Assembly (NCBI GenBank): GCA_963778675.1
Contig: CAVZVI010000014.1
Coordinates: 496,001-560,000 of the forward strand
Origin: CAWCDJ01 sp963778675
GTDB taxonomy: Bacteria; Acidobacteriota; Terriglobia; Bryobacterales; Bryobacteraceae
DNA length: 64,000 nt
Direction: 5' to 3'
Shown piece by piece: positions 32,872 to 40,629 of the stretch. How positions within the stretch are numbered: the stretch's first letter is position 1; each line of letters begins with the position of its first letter. Below the pieces are notes generated by a model. That model made no database searches. It was not told where the DNA came from and saw nothing but the letters and a program-made list of their open reading frames with translations. A program made the position numbers and the translations under genes.

Positions 32872-34617
32872 ATGGATATCCTCCGAGACGATCTTGCCCT
32901 GGAATCTGTCTATCGATGGGAGCGTGACCGGGCAGAACGAATCTTCCTGACGCAGCCGTTCGGCGGCGGCCAGGTGCGCCACTGGACCTGGGCCCAGGCA
33001 GTGGGCGAGGCGCGCCGCATGGCGGCCTACCTCCGGGCGCAAAAATGGCCGCCTGGATCGCGCATCGCGATCCTCTCGAAGAACTGTGCGTGGTGGCTCA
33101 TAGCCGACCTGGCCATCTGGATGTCGGGGCACGTCAGCGTACCGGTTTATCCATCGCTCCGTCCCCAATCGATCCGTCAGATTCTGGAGCACAGCGATGC
33201 CATTGCGTGTTTTCTCGGCGCCACCGACGAGAGGATTGCGGCGAATCCGGCCATGATGCCGGGAATCACCTGGATTTCCTTTCCCACTGCCGGCGAGCCC
33301 GCCGACCTGACCTGGGAATCGCTGGTCGAATCCAATGCGCCCATCGCGGACAGCCCGACCCGCCCGGCAGACGATCTCGCCACGATCATCTACACCTCCG
33401 GTACCACGGGAACGCCGAAGGGCGTCATGCACCGGTTCGGCGCGTTCGCCTTCGACGCCAGGATTCTCACCGGCCTTCTCCACTTGAAATCGGAAGAGCG
33501 CATTCTCTCTTATTTGCCGCTGGCCCATATTGTGGAACGGGCGGGGGTGGAGGCGAATACCTACCGGATGGGCTGGCATCTTTTCTTCACCGAAGGCATC
33601 GAAACCTTCCTCACCGATCTGCAGCGGGCGCGGCCCACCCTTTTCCTTTCCGTGCCCCGGCTGCTGCTCAAATTTCAGCAGGGCGTGTTTGCCAACATTC
33701 CGCGGGAGAAGCTCGAGCGCCTGATGCGGATTCCGGCCATCAATATCTTCGTAAGGCGCAAGATCCTGCGGCGGCTCGGGCTCGGCACGGTTCACCATGC
33801 GGCGTGCGGAGCGGCGCCCCTCCCCACCGAGATCCTGTTGTGGTACAGGAATATCGGTTTGGATCTGGCGGAAGGCTATGGCATGACCGAGACCATGATC
33901 ACGCACCTTCCGCGGCCGGGTTTCGTGCGCCCCGGCTACGTCGGGCAGGCGCTCGAAGGTGTGGAAACCCGCGTCAGCCCCGACGGGGAACTGCTGCTGC
34001 GAAGTCCCATGAACATGCTGGGGTATTACAAGGACCCGAAGGGGACGCGAGACGCGTTTACCGAAGACGGCTTCTTCCGCACCGGAGACGTGGTGACGAT
34101 CGACACCGACGGCCAGCTCAAAATCATCGGCCGTATCAAGGAACAATTCAAGACCAGTAAAGGGAAGTACGTCGCCCCGGCCCCCATCGAAGGCCGGCTG
34201 ATGGAGCATCCATCGGTGGAAGCCTGCTGCCTGATGGGCGCCGGACAGCCCAGCCCGTTCGCAGTCATCGTCCTGTCGGATGCCGAGCGGGCACGCTGCG
34301 CCGATCCGGAAGCGCGCAAGGCGCTCGAGGACTCGCTCCGCGAGCGCATGGAGGCGGTCAACGCCGAGCTGGATCCGTTCGAGCGGATCGACATGATCGT
34401 GATCGCCGACGGCCCCTGGACGATCGCCAACGGATTGATGACCCCCACGCTCAAGATCAAGCGCGGGATCCTGGAAGACCGTTACCTGGCGCTCGTCGAC
34501 GAATGGCGCGCACAAAGCGGCCCCATCGTCTGGGAGTCGCCTCCCGGCGTCTATGTGCCCGCGGCCTCCGCGGAGAACTCGCTCCGGCACAACGACATTC
34601 CGCCATCGCAAACATAG
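32872..34617 (+). CDS. AMP-forming long-chain acyl-CoA ligase
   Basis: The 581-residue protein is an ANL-superfamily ligase: P-loop YTSGTTGTPKGVMH (about residues 174-187), the A5-type YGMTETM, the A7 Asp in FFRTGDVV, the hinge GRIKEQFKTSKGKYV. Long-chain acyl-CoA synthetases of this type activate fatty acids for beta-oxidation. Divergence from the TetR-fadNAE operon with a shared operator supports that role. ATG 32872 follows GAGAGTGAGCC. Its 3' end overlaps the convergent SDR gene by 67 bp, leaving no space for a terminator. Confidence 0.9.
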   Translation: MDILRDDLALESVYRWERDRAERIFLTQPFGGGQVRHWTWAQAVGEARRMAAYLRAQKWPPGSRIAILSKNCAWWLIADLAIWMSGHVSVPVYPSLRPQSIRQILEHSDAIACFLGATDERIAANPAMMPGITWISFPTAGEPADLTWESLVESNAPIADSPTRPADDLATIIYTSGTTGTPKGVMHRFGAFAFDARILTGLLHLKSEERILSYLPLAHIVERAGVEANTYRMGWHLFFTEGIETFLTDLQRARPTLFLSVPRLLLKFQQGVFANIPREKLERLMRIPAINIFVRRKILRRLGLGTVHHAACGAAPLPTEILLWYRNIGLDLAEGYGMTETMITHLPRPGFVRPGYVGQALEGVETRVSPDGELLLRSPMNMLGYYKDPKGTRDAFTEDGFFRTGDVVTIDTDGQLKIIGRIKEQFKTSKGKYVAPAPIEGRLMEHPSVEACCLMGAGQPSPFAVIVLSDAERARCADPEARKALEDSLRERMEAVNAELDPFERIDMIVIADGPWTIANGLMTPTLKIKRGILEDRYLALVDEWRAQSGPIVWESPPGVYVPAASAENSLRHNDIPPSQT

Positions 34618-35354
34618 ACGGCGCCGGTGATGTAGGCAGCCGCGTCGGAGGAAAGAAATAGGGCCAAATCGGCGAGTTCGTCCTTCGTGCCGAGCCTGCG
34701 CAGGGGAACCTGCCGCTCGACCCTCCGCCGCGTCTCGTCGGTGGGGGCGAGCCGCCGCATTCCTTCGGTATCGCCGGTAGGCCCCGGCGTGATGCAATTG
34801 GCGCGGATTCCCGCGGGCCCCCATTCGAGCGCCAGCGAGCGGGTCAGCATTTCGACGCCCGCCTTGGCTGCGCAGACATGAGACTGCCATGCGATCGGCA
34901 TGGTGGCCTGGTTGGCCGAGATGTTGAGAATCGAAGCGCCGGGACGGCGGAGGAAGGCGCACGCCGCGCGGCACGTGTTGAACGTTCCCAGCAGGTCGAT
35001 ATCGACGACTGCTTTGAAGCCGTTGGCGGACATCCCGGAGATCGGGGCTGGGAAGTTGCCGGCCGCCGCACATAGCAGAATATCGATTTCGCCGAATTGC
35101 TCGTGGGTCTTCTTGAGGGCGGCTTCGACGGCCCCGTAGTCGCGGACATCCAGCGCGGCAGGCTCCGCGACTCCCCCGGCGGCGCGGATGGCCGCCGCGG
35201 CTGCTTCGACCCTCTCCGGCTTGCGGCCCACGAGCACGACCTTGGCTCCGTGTACGGCAAACCGTTCTGCCATGCGCCGGCCGATTCCGCTGCCGCCGCC
35301 GGTCACGAATGCGACCTTGTTCTGCAGAAGATGCTCCCGGAAAATGCTCTCCAT
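34551..35354 (-). CDS. SDR, 2,4-dienoyl-CoA reductase-like
   Basis: The 267-residue short-chain dehydrogenase has the Rossmann motif VTGGGSGIGRRMAERF. The region NISANQATM sits where classic SDRs have the catalytic Ser. No YxxxK is seen at the usual place; instead there is HVCAAKAGVEM, so the Tyr is absent or replaced while the Lys remains. Missing Tyr is characteristic of 2,4-dienoyl-CoA reductases (DECR type), and NFPAPISGMSANGF also fits DECR. It would help degrade unsaturated fatty acids with the neighbouring fad genes. I chose ATG 35354 (MESIFREHLL); upstream starts lack similarity. Confidence 0.82.
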   Translation of the reverse strand: MESIFREHLLQNKVAFVTGGGSGIGRRMAERFAVHGAKVVLVGRKPERVEAAAAAIRAAGGVAEPAALDVRDYGAVEAALKKTHEQFGEIDILLCAAAGNFPAPISGMSANGFKAVVDIDLLGTFNTCRAACAFLRRPGASILNISANQATMPIAWQSHVCAAKAGVEMLTRSLALEWGPAGIRANCITPGPTGDTEGMRRLAPTDETRRRVERQVPLRRLGTKDELADLALFLSSDAAAYITGAVYVCDGGMSLCRSEFSAEAAGT

Positions 35355-35360
35355 GGCACG

Positions 35361-35379
35361 AGCATACACTCTGTGTATG
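35361..35379. promoter_or_regulatory. Palindrome and mirrored -10 elements between two SDR genes
   Basis: CATACAC-TCT-GTGTATG (35363-35379) is a perfect palindrome with 7-base arms filling most of the 22-bp gap between the divergent genes. TACACT (35365-35370, plus) and TATGCT (35361-35366, minus) each lie six bases before an ATG. This suggests two leaderless promoters controlled by one protein. No ribosome binding site is visible for either gene. Confidence 0.55.
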
Positions 35380-36108
35380 GACGAATTGAATGGAAAAGTC
35401 GCGTTGGTCACCGGTTCGAGCCGGGGAATCGGGCGGGCGGTCGCACTCGCCCTGGCGGAGGCGGGAGCCGGCATTGTGGTGAATTACCATACTCAGTCGC
35501 AGGCCGCGGAAGAGACCGCGTCCGACATCCGGGCGATGGGCAGGCCGTGCGTGAGCATTCAGGCCGACGTCTCGGTGGCCGGCGAAGTGGACCGGCTGGT
35601 GCGGGCAGCCGAGGACGGCATCGGGCCGATAGATATCCTCATCAACAATGCCGGCATCGCGCGTCCGCAGCCGCTCGAAGAGATCACGGAACGCGATTGG
35701 GATGATCTGATCGACGTGAACCTGAAATCCTGCTTCCTGGTGACGCAGCGGGTGCTCCCGGGCATGCGCGCGCGAAAGTGGGGGCGAATCGTGAACCTCT
35801 CCTCGGTGGCCGCGCAGGTTGGCGGAATCGTCGGCCCGCATTACGCCGCCTCCAAAGCCGGGATGCTCGGTCTGACACGATACTACGCCAGCCACCTGGC
35901 ACGGGAAGGCATCACCGCGAACGCGATCGCGCCGGCGCTGATCGAGACCGACATGGTGACGGCAAACCTGAACGCCCGCCCCGAGCGGATTCCGGTCGGG
36001 CGCTTCGGAGACGTCAGCGAGGTTGCCAGCGTGGCGGTCCTGCTGGCGCGCAATGGCTATGTGACCGGCCAGACCATCCACGTCAATGGCGGCTGGTATC
36101 TGACGTGA
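35377..36108 (+). CDS. SDR, FabG-like 3-oxoacyl reductase
   Basis: The 243-residue protein is a classic SDR: VTGSSRGIGRAVAL, the NNAG motif in LINNAGIARP, catalytic Ser in NLSSVAAQ and YxxxK as YAASK (about residue 155). It resembles FabG-type ketoacyl-ACP/CoA reductases. Substrate cannot be fixed. It may reduce 3-ketoacyl-CoA for PHA precursors or act in fatty-acid metabolism (inference). ATG 35377 is chosen because it fits the family N-terminus. ATG 35353 is in frame upstream and would overlap the divergent SDR start by two bases. Confidence 0.88.
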   Translation: MDELNGKVALVTGSSRGIGRAVALALAEAGAGIVVNYHTQSQAAEETASDIRAMGRPCVSIQADVSVAGEVDRLVRAAEDGIGPIDILINNAGIARPQPLEEITERDWDDLIDVNLKSCFLVTQRVLPGMRARKWGRIVNLSSVAAQVGGIVGPHYAASKAGMLGLTRYYASHLAREGITANAIAPALIETDMVTANLNARPERIPVGRFGDVSEVASVAVLLARNGYVTGQTIHVNGGWYLT

Positions 36109-36163
36109 AAAAGCTGGCGCGCCGATATTGCGACCAAACGGCACCGGCGGGTGTCCAATCCGT

Positions 36164-37204
36164 ATGGAATTTCGACAGTTAGGAAAGAGCGGCCTGCAGG
36201 TGCCAATTCTCTGCCTTGGTACGGGCACCTTCGGGGGAGGAAGCGAGTTTTTCCGGGCGTGGGGCGAGACCGATGTCGCCGAAGCCACCCGTCTCATCGA
36301 TATCTGCCTGGAGGCAGGGGTCAATTTTTTCGATACGGCCGATGTGTACTCGCAAGGGCTCTCGGAGGAGATCCTGGGCCAGGCGATCAAGCACGTGGCC
36401 CGGGAGACCGTACTCATTTCCACCAAAGCCACGTTTCCGTTCGGCGAGGGCCCCAACAACGCCGGCTCATCGAGGGCCCACCTGACCCGGCAGATCGACG
36501 GAAGCTTGAAGCGGCTGAAGACCGATTACATCGACATCTATCACCTGCACGGCTTCGACGCCCTCACTCCCGTGGAAGAGACGCTTTCCACCTTGGACAA
36601 TGCGGTGCGCGAAGGCAAGTTGCGCTATATCGCGGCCTCGAATTTCTCGGGATGGCATATTCAGAAGTCCCTCGGGGTTAGCCGGCACTATGGGTGGACC
36701 AGCTATGCAGCTCACCAGGTGTACTATTCGCTCGTGGGCCGCGACTACGAGTGGGAGTTGATGCCGCAAGCGCTTTCCGAAGGGATCGGCGCCCTGGTGT
36801 GGAGCCCGCTGGGATGGGGGCGCCTCACGGGCAAGATCCGCCGGGGCCAACCCCTGCCTGAGGTGAGCCGCCTGCACAAGACCGCGGACCTCGGCCCCAG
36901 GGTGCCGGAGGAGTATCTGTACAAGGTGGTGGACGAGCTCGAGGCGCTTTCCGCCGAAACGGCGAAGAGTGTGCCGCAGCTGGCTCTGAACTGGCTGCTG
37001 CGGAAGCCGACGATCTCCAGCGTGATCATCGGGGCGCGCAACGAACGGCAACTGCGCGAGAACCTGGCCGCGGCGAACTTCGCGCTAACCCCGGAACACG
37101 TGGCCCGCCTGGACGAGGCGAGTCAACCGCAGGTTCCGTATCCTTACTGGCACCAACGGCAATTTCAGATTCGCAACCCGCTGCCGGCCGCATATCGCCC
37201 GTGA
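36164..37204 (+). CDS. Aldo/keto reductase
   Basis: The 346-residue protein is an aldo/keto reductase with the catalytic tetrad visible as Asp and Tyr in FFDTADVYSQG, Lys in STKATF and His in YHLHGFD. The C-terminal NADPH-binding part has SSVIIGARNERQLRENL. It reduces aldehydes or ketones with NADPH in the cytoplasm. It resembles the YajO-like general class rather than a defined substrate group. It follows the FabG-like gene by 55 bp and may be co-transcribed. Its stop is 25 bp from the convergent esterase fusion gene. Confidence 0.87.
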   Translation: MEFRQLGKSGLQVPILCLGTGTFGGGSEFFRAWGETDVAEATRLIDICLEAGVNFFDTADVYSQGLSEEILGQAIKHVARETVLISTKATFPFGEGPNNAGSSRAHLTRQIDGSLKRLKTDYIDIYHLHGFDALTPVEETLSTLDNAVREGKLRYIAASNFSGWHIQKSLGVSRHYGWTSYAAHQVYYSLVGRDYEWELMPQALSEGIGALVWSPLGWGRLTGKIRRGQPLPEVSRLHKTADLGPRVPEEYLYKVVDELEALSAETAKSVPQLALNWLLRKPTISSVIIGARNERQLRENLAAANFALTPEHVARLDEASQPQVPYPYWHQRQFQIRNPLPAAYRP

Positions 37205-37229
37205 GTTGAGCTTACGCGTCGCGGGCCCC

Positions 37230-39062
37230 TCAACCCGGACCAATGCTCGGAACGGCGATTGGAGACGCCCACGGGGCGAAGCCACGCACTTTGAGCCGGC
37301 GCATGAAAACCTGCGTTCCATCCGTGGCGTACAGAACATCAAAGTTCTCGCCGGCGAAGCACAGGCTGCGCACCGGTCCGCATGGTGCGGGCAGTGGCAG
37401 AATGGCGCGCACGCGGCCGTTCTGGTCGCATACCTGGATGCCCATGCGGGTTGCCACATAAAGATTGCCGTGCGTATCGACGGCAAGATCTTCGGCGCCG
37501 CTATCGTTGGGAATGTCCGTCATGTGCAGCCAGAAGAACCGTTGCTTGTCGCTCAACGAGCCGTCCGGGCGAGCCACATAGCTATAAATCCATTTCGTGG
37601 TTCTCTCGGCAACATAGAACAGAGAGCCGTCGGGCGAAAAGGCGACTCCGGATGCGGAGGCAAGTCCCTGATCGACTAACTTCCTGCTGCCGTTTCGGAT
37701 CTGCCACACGCGGCTGGGCATGTCGCTGTGCTCGCCCGGTTCGCTGACGTAAATCGTGCCGTCATGCGTGACGACGATGCCGCGGCCGGCGATGCCTTCG
37801 GCAACCCTCCGGCTGCGGCCCTGCGGACCGAGTGCGAGGATTTTTCTTCCGGCAGGCACCACGCCGTACAGCGTTCCATCGGGACCAAAGGCTTCGGCGG
37901 CAATGCCGGGTTCCGTCTGGAGGAAGACCTCCGGCCGGCCGTCGCTGCCGATGCGATAGATCCTGGCGGCGAGCGAATCACTCAGGTAGACGTCGCCCCT
38001 GGCGTTGGCGGCCAGCCCGGACGCGCCGCGAAAGGATTCCGGTATCTTCCGCCATGACTCACCCGGGAGCGTGATTTCCTGCAGTGTGCTGTTGCGCGAG
38101 ATCCCGCTTCTGACCGGAGCCGGATAGTCGCGCCAGAGCCAGCGCATCACATCGGGAAAGATGATCTGGCCGGGGCGGCCGTCGTGCCCGTGCGTGCCCC
38201 ACGCGTGAGCTACGTCATAGCCGGAGAAAGTAAGGGCCGACTCCATATTCAGATTGGCGTCGTACCAGGAACCGAATAACGGGTTCCAGGCGTCGGTCGA
38301 GCCGTCTTCGAGGAAGATGCGAATCGGCTTGGGATCGGTCTTGCGAATCAGCGCGGGGTATTCGTTGCCGCCACGCATCGCGACGAACGTTCCTATTACG
38401 GAATAAACGCGTGTGAACTGGTCGGGCCGGCGCCATGCCAGCGTAAAGGAGCCGATACCGCCCGTGCTGCCGCCGGTAGCGGCGTGGTCGTTGCCGCTGG
38501 CGGAAAGCCTGATCGGTCTGCCGTCCTGAGCCTTGAGTTTTTGCACCGCTGGAAGCAACTCATCGAGTACGAAATCCGGAAAATGATCGTTCAGGCTGTC
38601 GAACTCGTAGGACCGGTTGAAGCGGAATGCGGCCCGTTTGGGCTTCCCGGGGGGATCTTTCCAGATTGTTCCCGGAACAATGCCGACGCCTATCATGACC
38701 GGCACTTCGTTCCGGGCGATGAGGTTGTCGAGCACGGCCCCCTCATAAGCGCTCAGGCCATCGAGTTTGACGAGGAGGCAGGCCGGCCTGGCGGGGTCAT
38801 ACTGGGCGGGCACGTAAACCTGAAAGCGGTTTTCCGTGCCCGGATAGATTTTCGAATCGGTGATCGCGCCCTGGAGGAATTCGCCATGCGGCACGTTGGC
38901 ATCGGGCTTGCCCTCATCGGGAGGGAAACGACCCGAGAGTTCGCCCTGGATCTTCTCTACCAGTCGACCTGGATCTACCGGACGAAGCGCTTGCGCGTGT
39001 ACGCCCCAAAGCGTGGTGAGGAGCAGGACAGAAGACAACGCAGGCCGGCCGAGGCGACGCAT
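37230..39062 (-). CDS. Secreted esterase fused to SMP-30/gluconolactonase propeller
   Basis: The 610-residue protein begins with a signal peptide (SSVLLLTTLWGVHA). Residues about 40-340 form an esterase-D/enterochelin-esterase-like hydrolase with a nucleophile segment GGSTGGIGSF and a later HGHDGRPG that may supply the His. Residues about 360-610 form an SMP-30/gluconolactonase-like beta-propeller (SGLAANARGDVYLSD, EDLAVDTHGNLYVATRMGIQVCD). The fusion would combine ester cleavage with lactone or sugar-ester binding in the periplasm. I chose ATG 39062 as the start because the signal peptide begins there; the frame is open upstream to 39422. Confidence 0.78.
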   Translation of the reverse strand: MRRLGRPALSSVLLLTTLWGVHAQALRPVDPGRLVEKIQGELSGRFPPDEGKPDANVPHGEFLQGAITDSKIYPGTENRFQVYVPAQYDPARPACLLVKLDGLSAYEGAVLDNLIARNEVPVMIGVGIVPGTIWKDPPGKPKRAAFRFNRSYEFDSLNDHFPDFVLDELLPAVQKLKAQDGRPIRLSASGNDHAATGGSTGGIGSFTLAWRRPDQFTRVYSVIGTFVAMRGGNEYPALIRKTDPKPIRIFLEDGSTDAWNPLFGSWYDANLNMESALTFSGYDVAHAWGTHGHDGRPGQIIFPDVMRWLWRDYPAPVRSGISRNSTLQEITLPGESWRKIPESFRGASGLAANARGDVYLSDSLAARIYRIGSDGRPEVFLQTEPGIAAEAFGPDGTLYGVVPAGRKILALGPQGRSRRVAEGIAGRGIVVTHDGTIYVSEPGEHSDMPSRVWQIRNGSRKLVDQGLASASGVAFSPDGSLFYVAERTTKWIYSYVARPDGSLSDKQRFFWLHMTDIPNDSGAEDLAVDTHGNLYVATRMGIQVCDQNGRVRAILPLPAPCGPVRSLCFAGENFDVLYATDGTQVFMRRLKVRGFAPWASPIAVPSIGPG

Positions 39063-39121
39063 GTGATTGAGGATAGCCCGCGAAATCTGGTGCGTCAAAC
39101 GCCGTTTGCGCGGGCCGGCGG

Positions 39122-40525
39122 CTAGTCCCCTTTCGAGCTCCTCGAGGCCAAAGCAGGCCGGATGTTTTGGTTCACGTGAAAGAAATTTTGTGGATCGTAC
39201 TTCGCTTTGATGGCGGCCAGACGGTCGTAGTTGTGGCCGTAGGTCGCCCGGATGCGATCTTCTCCCTCTTCCATCATGAAGTTGACGTAGGCTCCCCCGG
39301 CGCCGAACGGATGCAAGGCCTGCCAGTAGTCCCTGGCCCAACCGGTGATCCGGTCCCGATTGGCCGGATCGGGGTCCACGCCGACGATCACCTCGCTCCA
39401 CACGGCGTCCCGGTAGGCCCACGGCGTGTCTTGATTCGCCGGCCTGTGGGCCGCTCCGTTGACGGGGTAGAAGTGCGCGGTGGAATGCATAGTCGGCAGT
39501 TGCGATCCGTGCTCGACATGCAGTCCGATCGCCTCGTCACCCAGTTCTTTTATGAAGTCGGCTTTCCAGTACCATTGCAAGCCGGGGGGATACAGGCCGT
39601 CAAACATCCCCTGCAACATGGGAAAGGGCATGGGCGCGAAAAACTCGAAAGCCGGGCGCCGGTAGTTGCGAACCGGCTCCAGGATCTCATTGGCCTGTTC
39701 CAGGGGACCGAGGCAGCACCACACGATTCCGCACATTTTCTTGAAGTGAAGCGATTCCGGAAACGGCGGGCCCGGCGGCACGGTCATGAATGCGAAAAAC
39801 CCGTTGATCTCTTCGGGTGCGGCAACAATGAACTCGCGATACCACTTCATTACGTCGGCCGCCTGATCGAGGTCCCACAACATCGGCCCGGCGCAGACCA
39901 TGTCCACGGGGTGCGCCTGAAACAGGAACGACGTGACCACGCCGAAGTTGCCGCCGCCCCCGCGAATGGCCCAGAAGAGATCGCTGTTCCCCTCCGCGCT
40001 CGCGACTACAAAGCTGCCATCTGCCAGCACGACATCCGCGGCCAGCAGATTATCGATCGTCAGCCCGTATTTTCTGGTGAGATGGCCCATGCCTCCACCC
40101 AGCGTCAGGCCGCCCACGCCCGTGGTCGAGATGATGCCGGAAGGAACCGCCAATCCGAAAGCGTGGGTCGCGTGATCGACGTTTCCCCAGGTCGCGCCGC
40201 CGCCGGCCCGGACGGTCTGGGAAGCCGGGTCAACGTGGACATAGGACATCGGCGAAAGGTCGATCACGAGTCCGTTGTCGCAAACGCCCAAGCCGGCGGC
40301 ATTGTGTCCTCCTCCACGAATCGAGACCGGCAATCCGCTTTCATGGCCAAAACGCACGGCCGCCTGGACGTCGGCCACATCGACGCACTGCGCGATCAAG
40401 GCCGGTTTCCGGTCGATCATGGCATTGTAGACTTTCCGGGCGCCGTCGTAGCGGGCGTTGTCCGGTGTGATCAGGTCCCCTCGCAATTGAGCCCGAAACT
40501 GGGTGATTGTCTCGTTCGATAGCAT
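39122..40525 (-). CDS. BBE-type FAD-linked oxidoreductase
   Basis: The 467-residue protein has a PCMH-type FAD domain: VSIRGGGHNAAG, with His in the position that often binds FAD covalently, and GVGGLTLGGGMGHL. A C-terminal berberine-bridge segment YDPQNFFHVNQNI follows. The family oxidises sugars or aromatic compounds. No second FAD-linking Cys is obvious in the usual place, so linkage may be through His alone. ATG 40525 follows AGGAGG. Two palindromes lie just upstream. Confidence 0.88.
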   Translation of the reverse strand: MLSNETITQFRAQLRGDLITPDNARYDGARKVYNAMIDRKPALIAQCVDVADVQAAVRFGHESGLPVSIRGGGHNAAGLGVCDNGLVIDLSPMSYVHVDPASQTVRAGGGATWGNVDHATHAFGLAVPSGIISTTGVGGLTLGGGMGHLTRKYGLTIDNLLAADVVLADGSFVVASAEGNSDLFWAIRGGGGNFGVVTSFLFQAHPVDMVCAGPMLWDLDQAADVMKWYREFIVAAPEEINGFFAFMTVPPGPPFPESLHFKKMCGIVWCCLGPLEQANEILEPVRNYRRPAFEFFAPMPFPMLQGMFDGLYPPGLQWYWKADFIKELGDEAIGLHVEHGSQLPTMHSTAHFYPVNGAAHRPANQDTPWAYRDAVWSEVIVGVDPDPANRDRITGWARDYWQALHPFGAGGAYVNFMMEEGEDRIRATYGHNYDRLAAIKAKYDPQNFFHVNQNIRPALASRSSKGD

Positions 40526-40541
40526 TTTTCCGCCTCCTGGT

Positions 40542-40557
40542 CCGATGAAATCATCGG
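40542..40557. promoter_or_regulatory. Palindrome CCGATGA-AA-TCATCGG upstream of FAD oxidoreductase
   Basis: A perfect palindrome with 7-base arms and a 2-base centre lies 17 bases upstream of the start codon, next to the SD. It looks like a TetR/MarR-size operator or an mRNA hairpin near the SD. The regulator is unknown. Confidence 0.5.
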
Positions 40558-40584
40558 GAGCTGTCCCAAATGTCGCATTACCAG

Positions 40585-40597
40585 CGTTCCTGGAACG
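40585..40597. promoter_or_regulatory. Second palindrome CGTTCC-T-GGAACG
   Basis: Perfect 6-base arms around one base lie 27 bases further upstream of the first palindrome. Together they fill the 104-bp gap between the SARP gene and the FAD oxidoreductase. It could also act as a short hairpin after the SARP gene. Confidence 0.4.
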
Positions 40598-40629
40598 TTC
40601 TGTAGCCGGGGGAATCGCCGTTCCGGGGG

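Noticed and set aside
32715..32927. A possible leader peptide upstream of the acyl-CoA ligase (frame starting ATGAAAGTC)
   Set aside because: The frame runs into the ligase start and codes an unremarkable Cys/Pro peptide with no SD of note. The region is better explained as an untranslated leader.
32725..36459. A 1244-codon open frame on the minus strand across the acyl-CoA ligase, two SDR genes and the fad intergenic region
   Set aside because: It crosses four good genes and known promoters. Its composition is typical of antisense frames in GC-rich DNA, although its length is striking.
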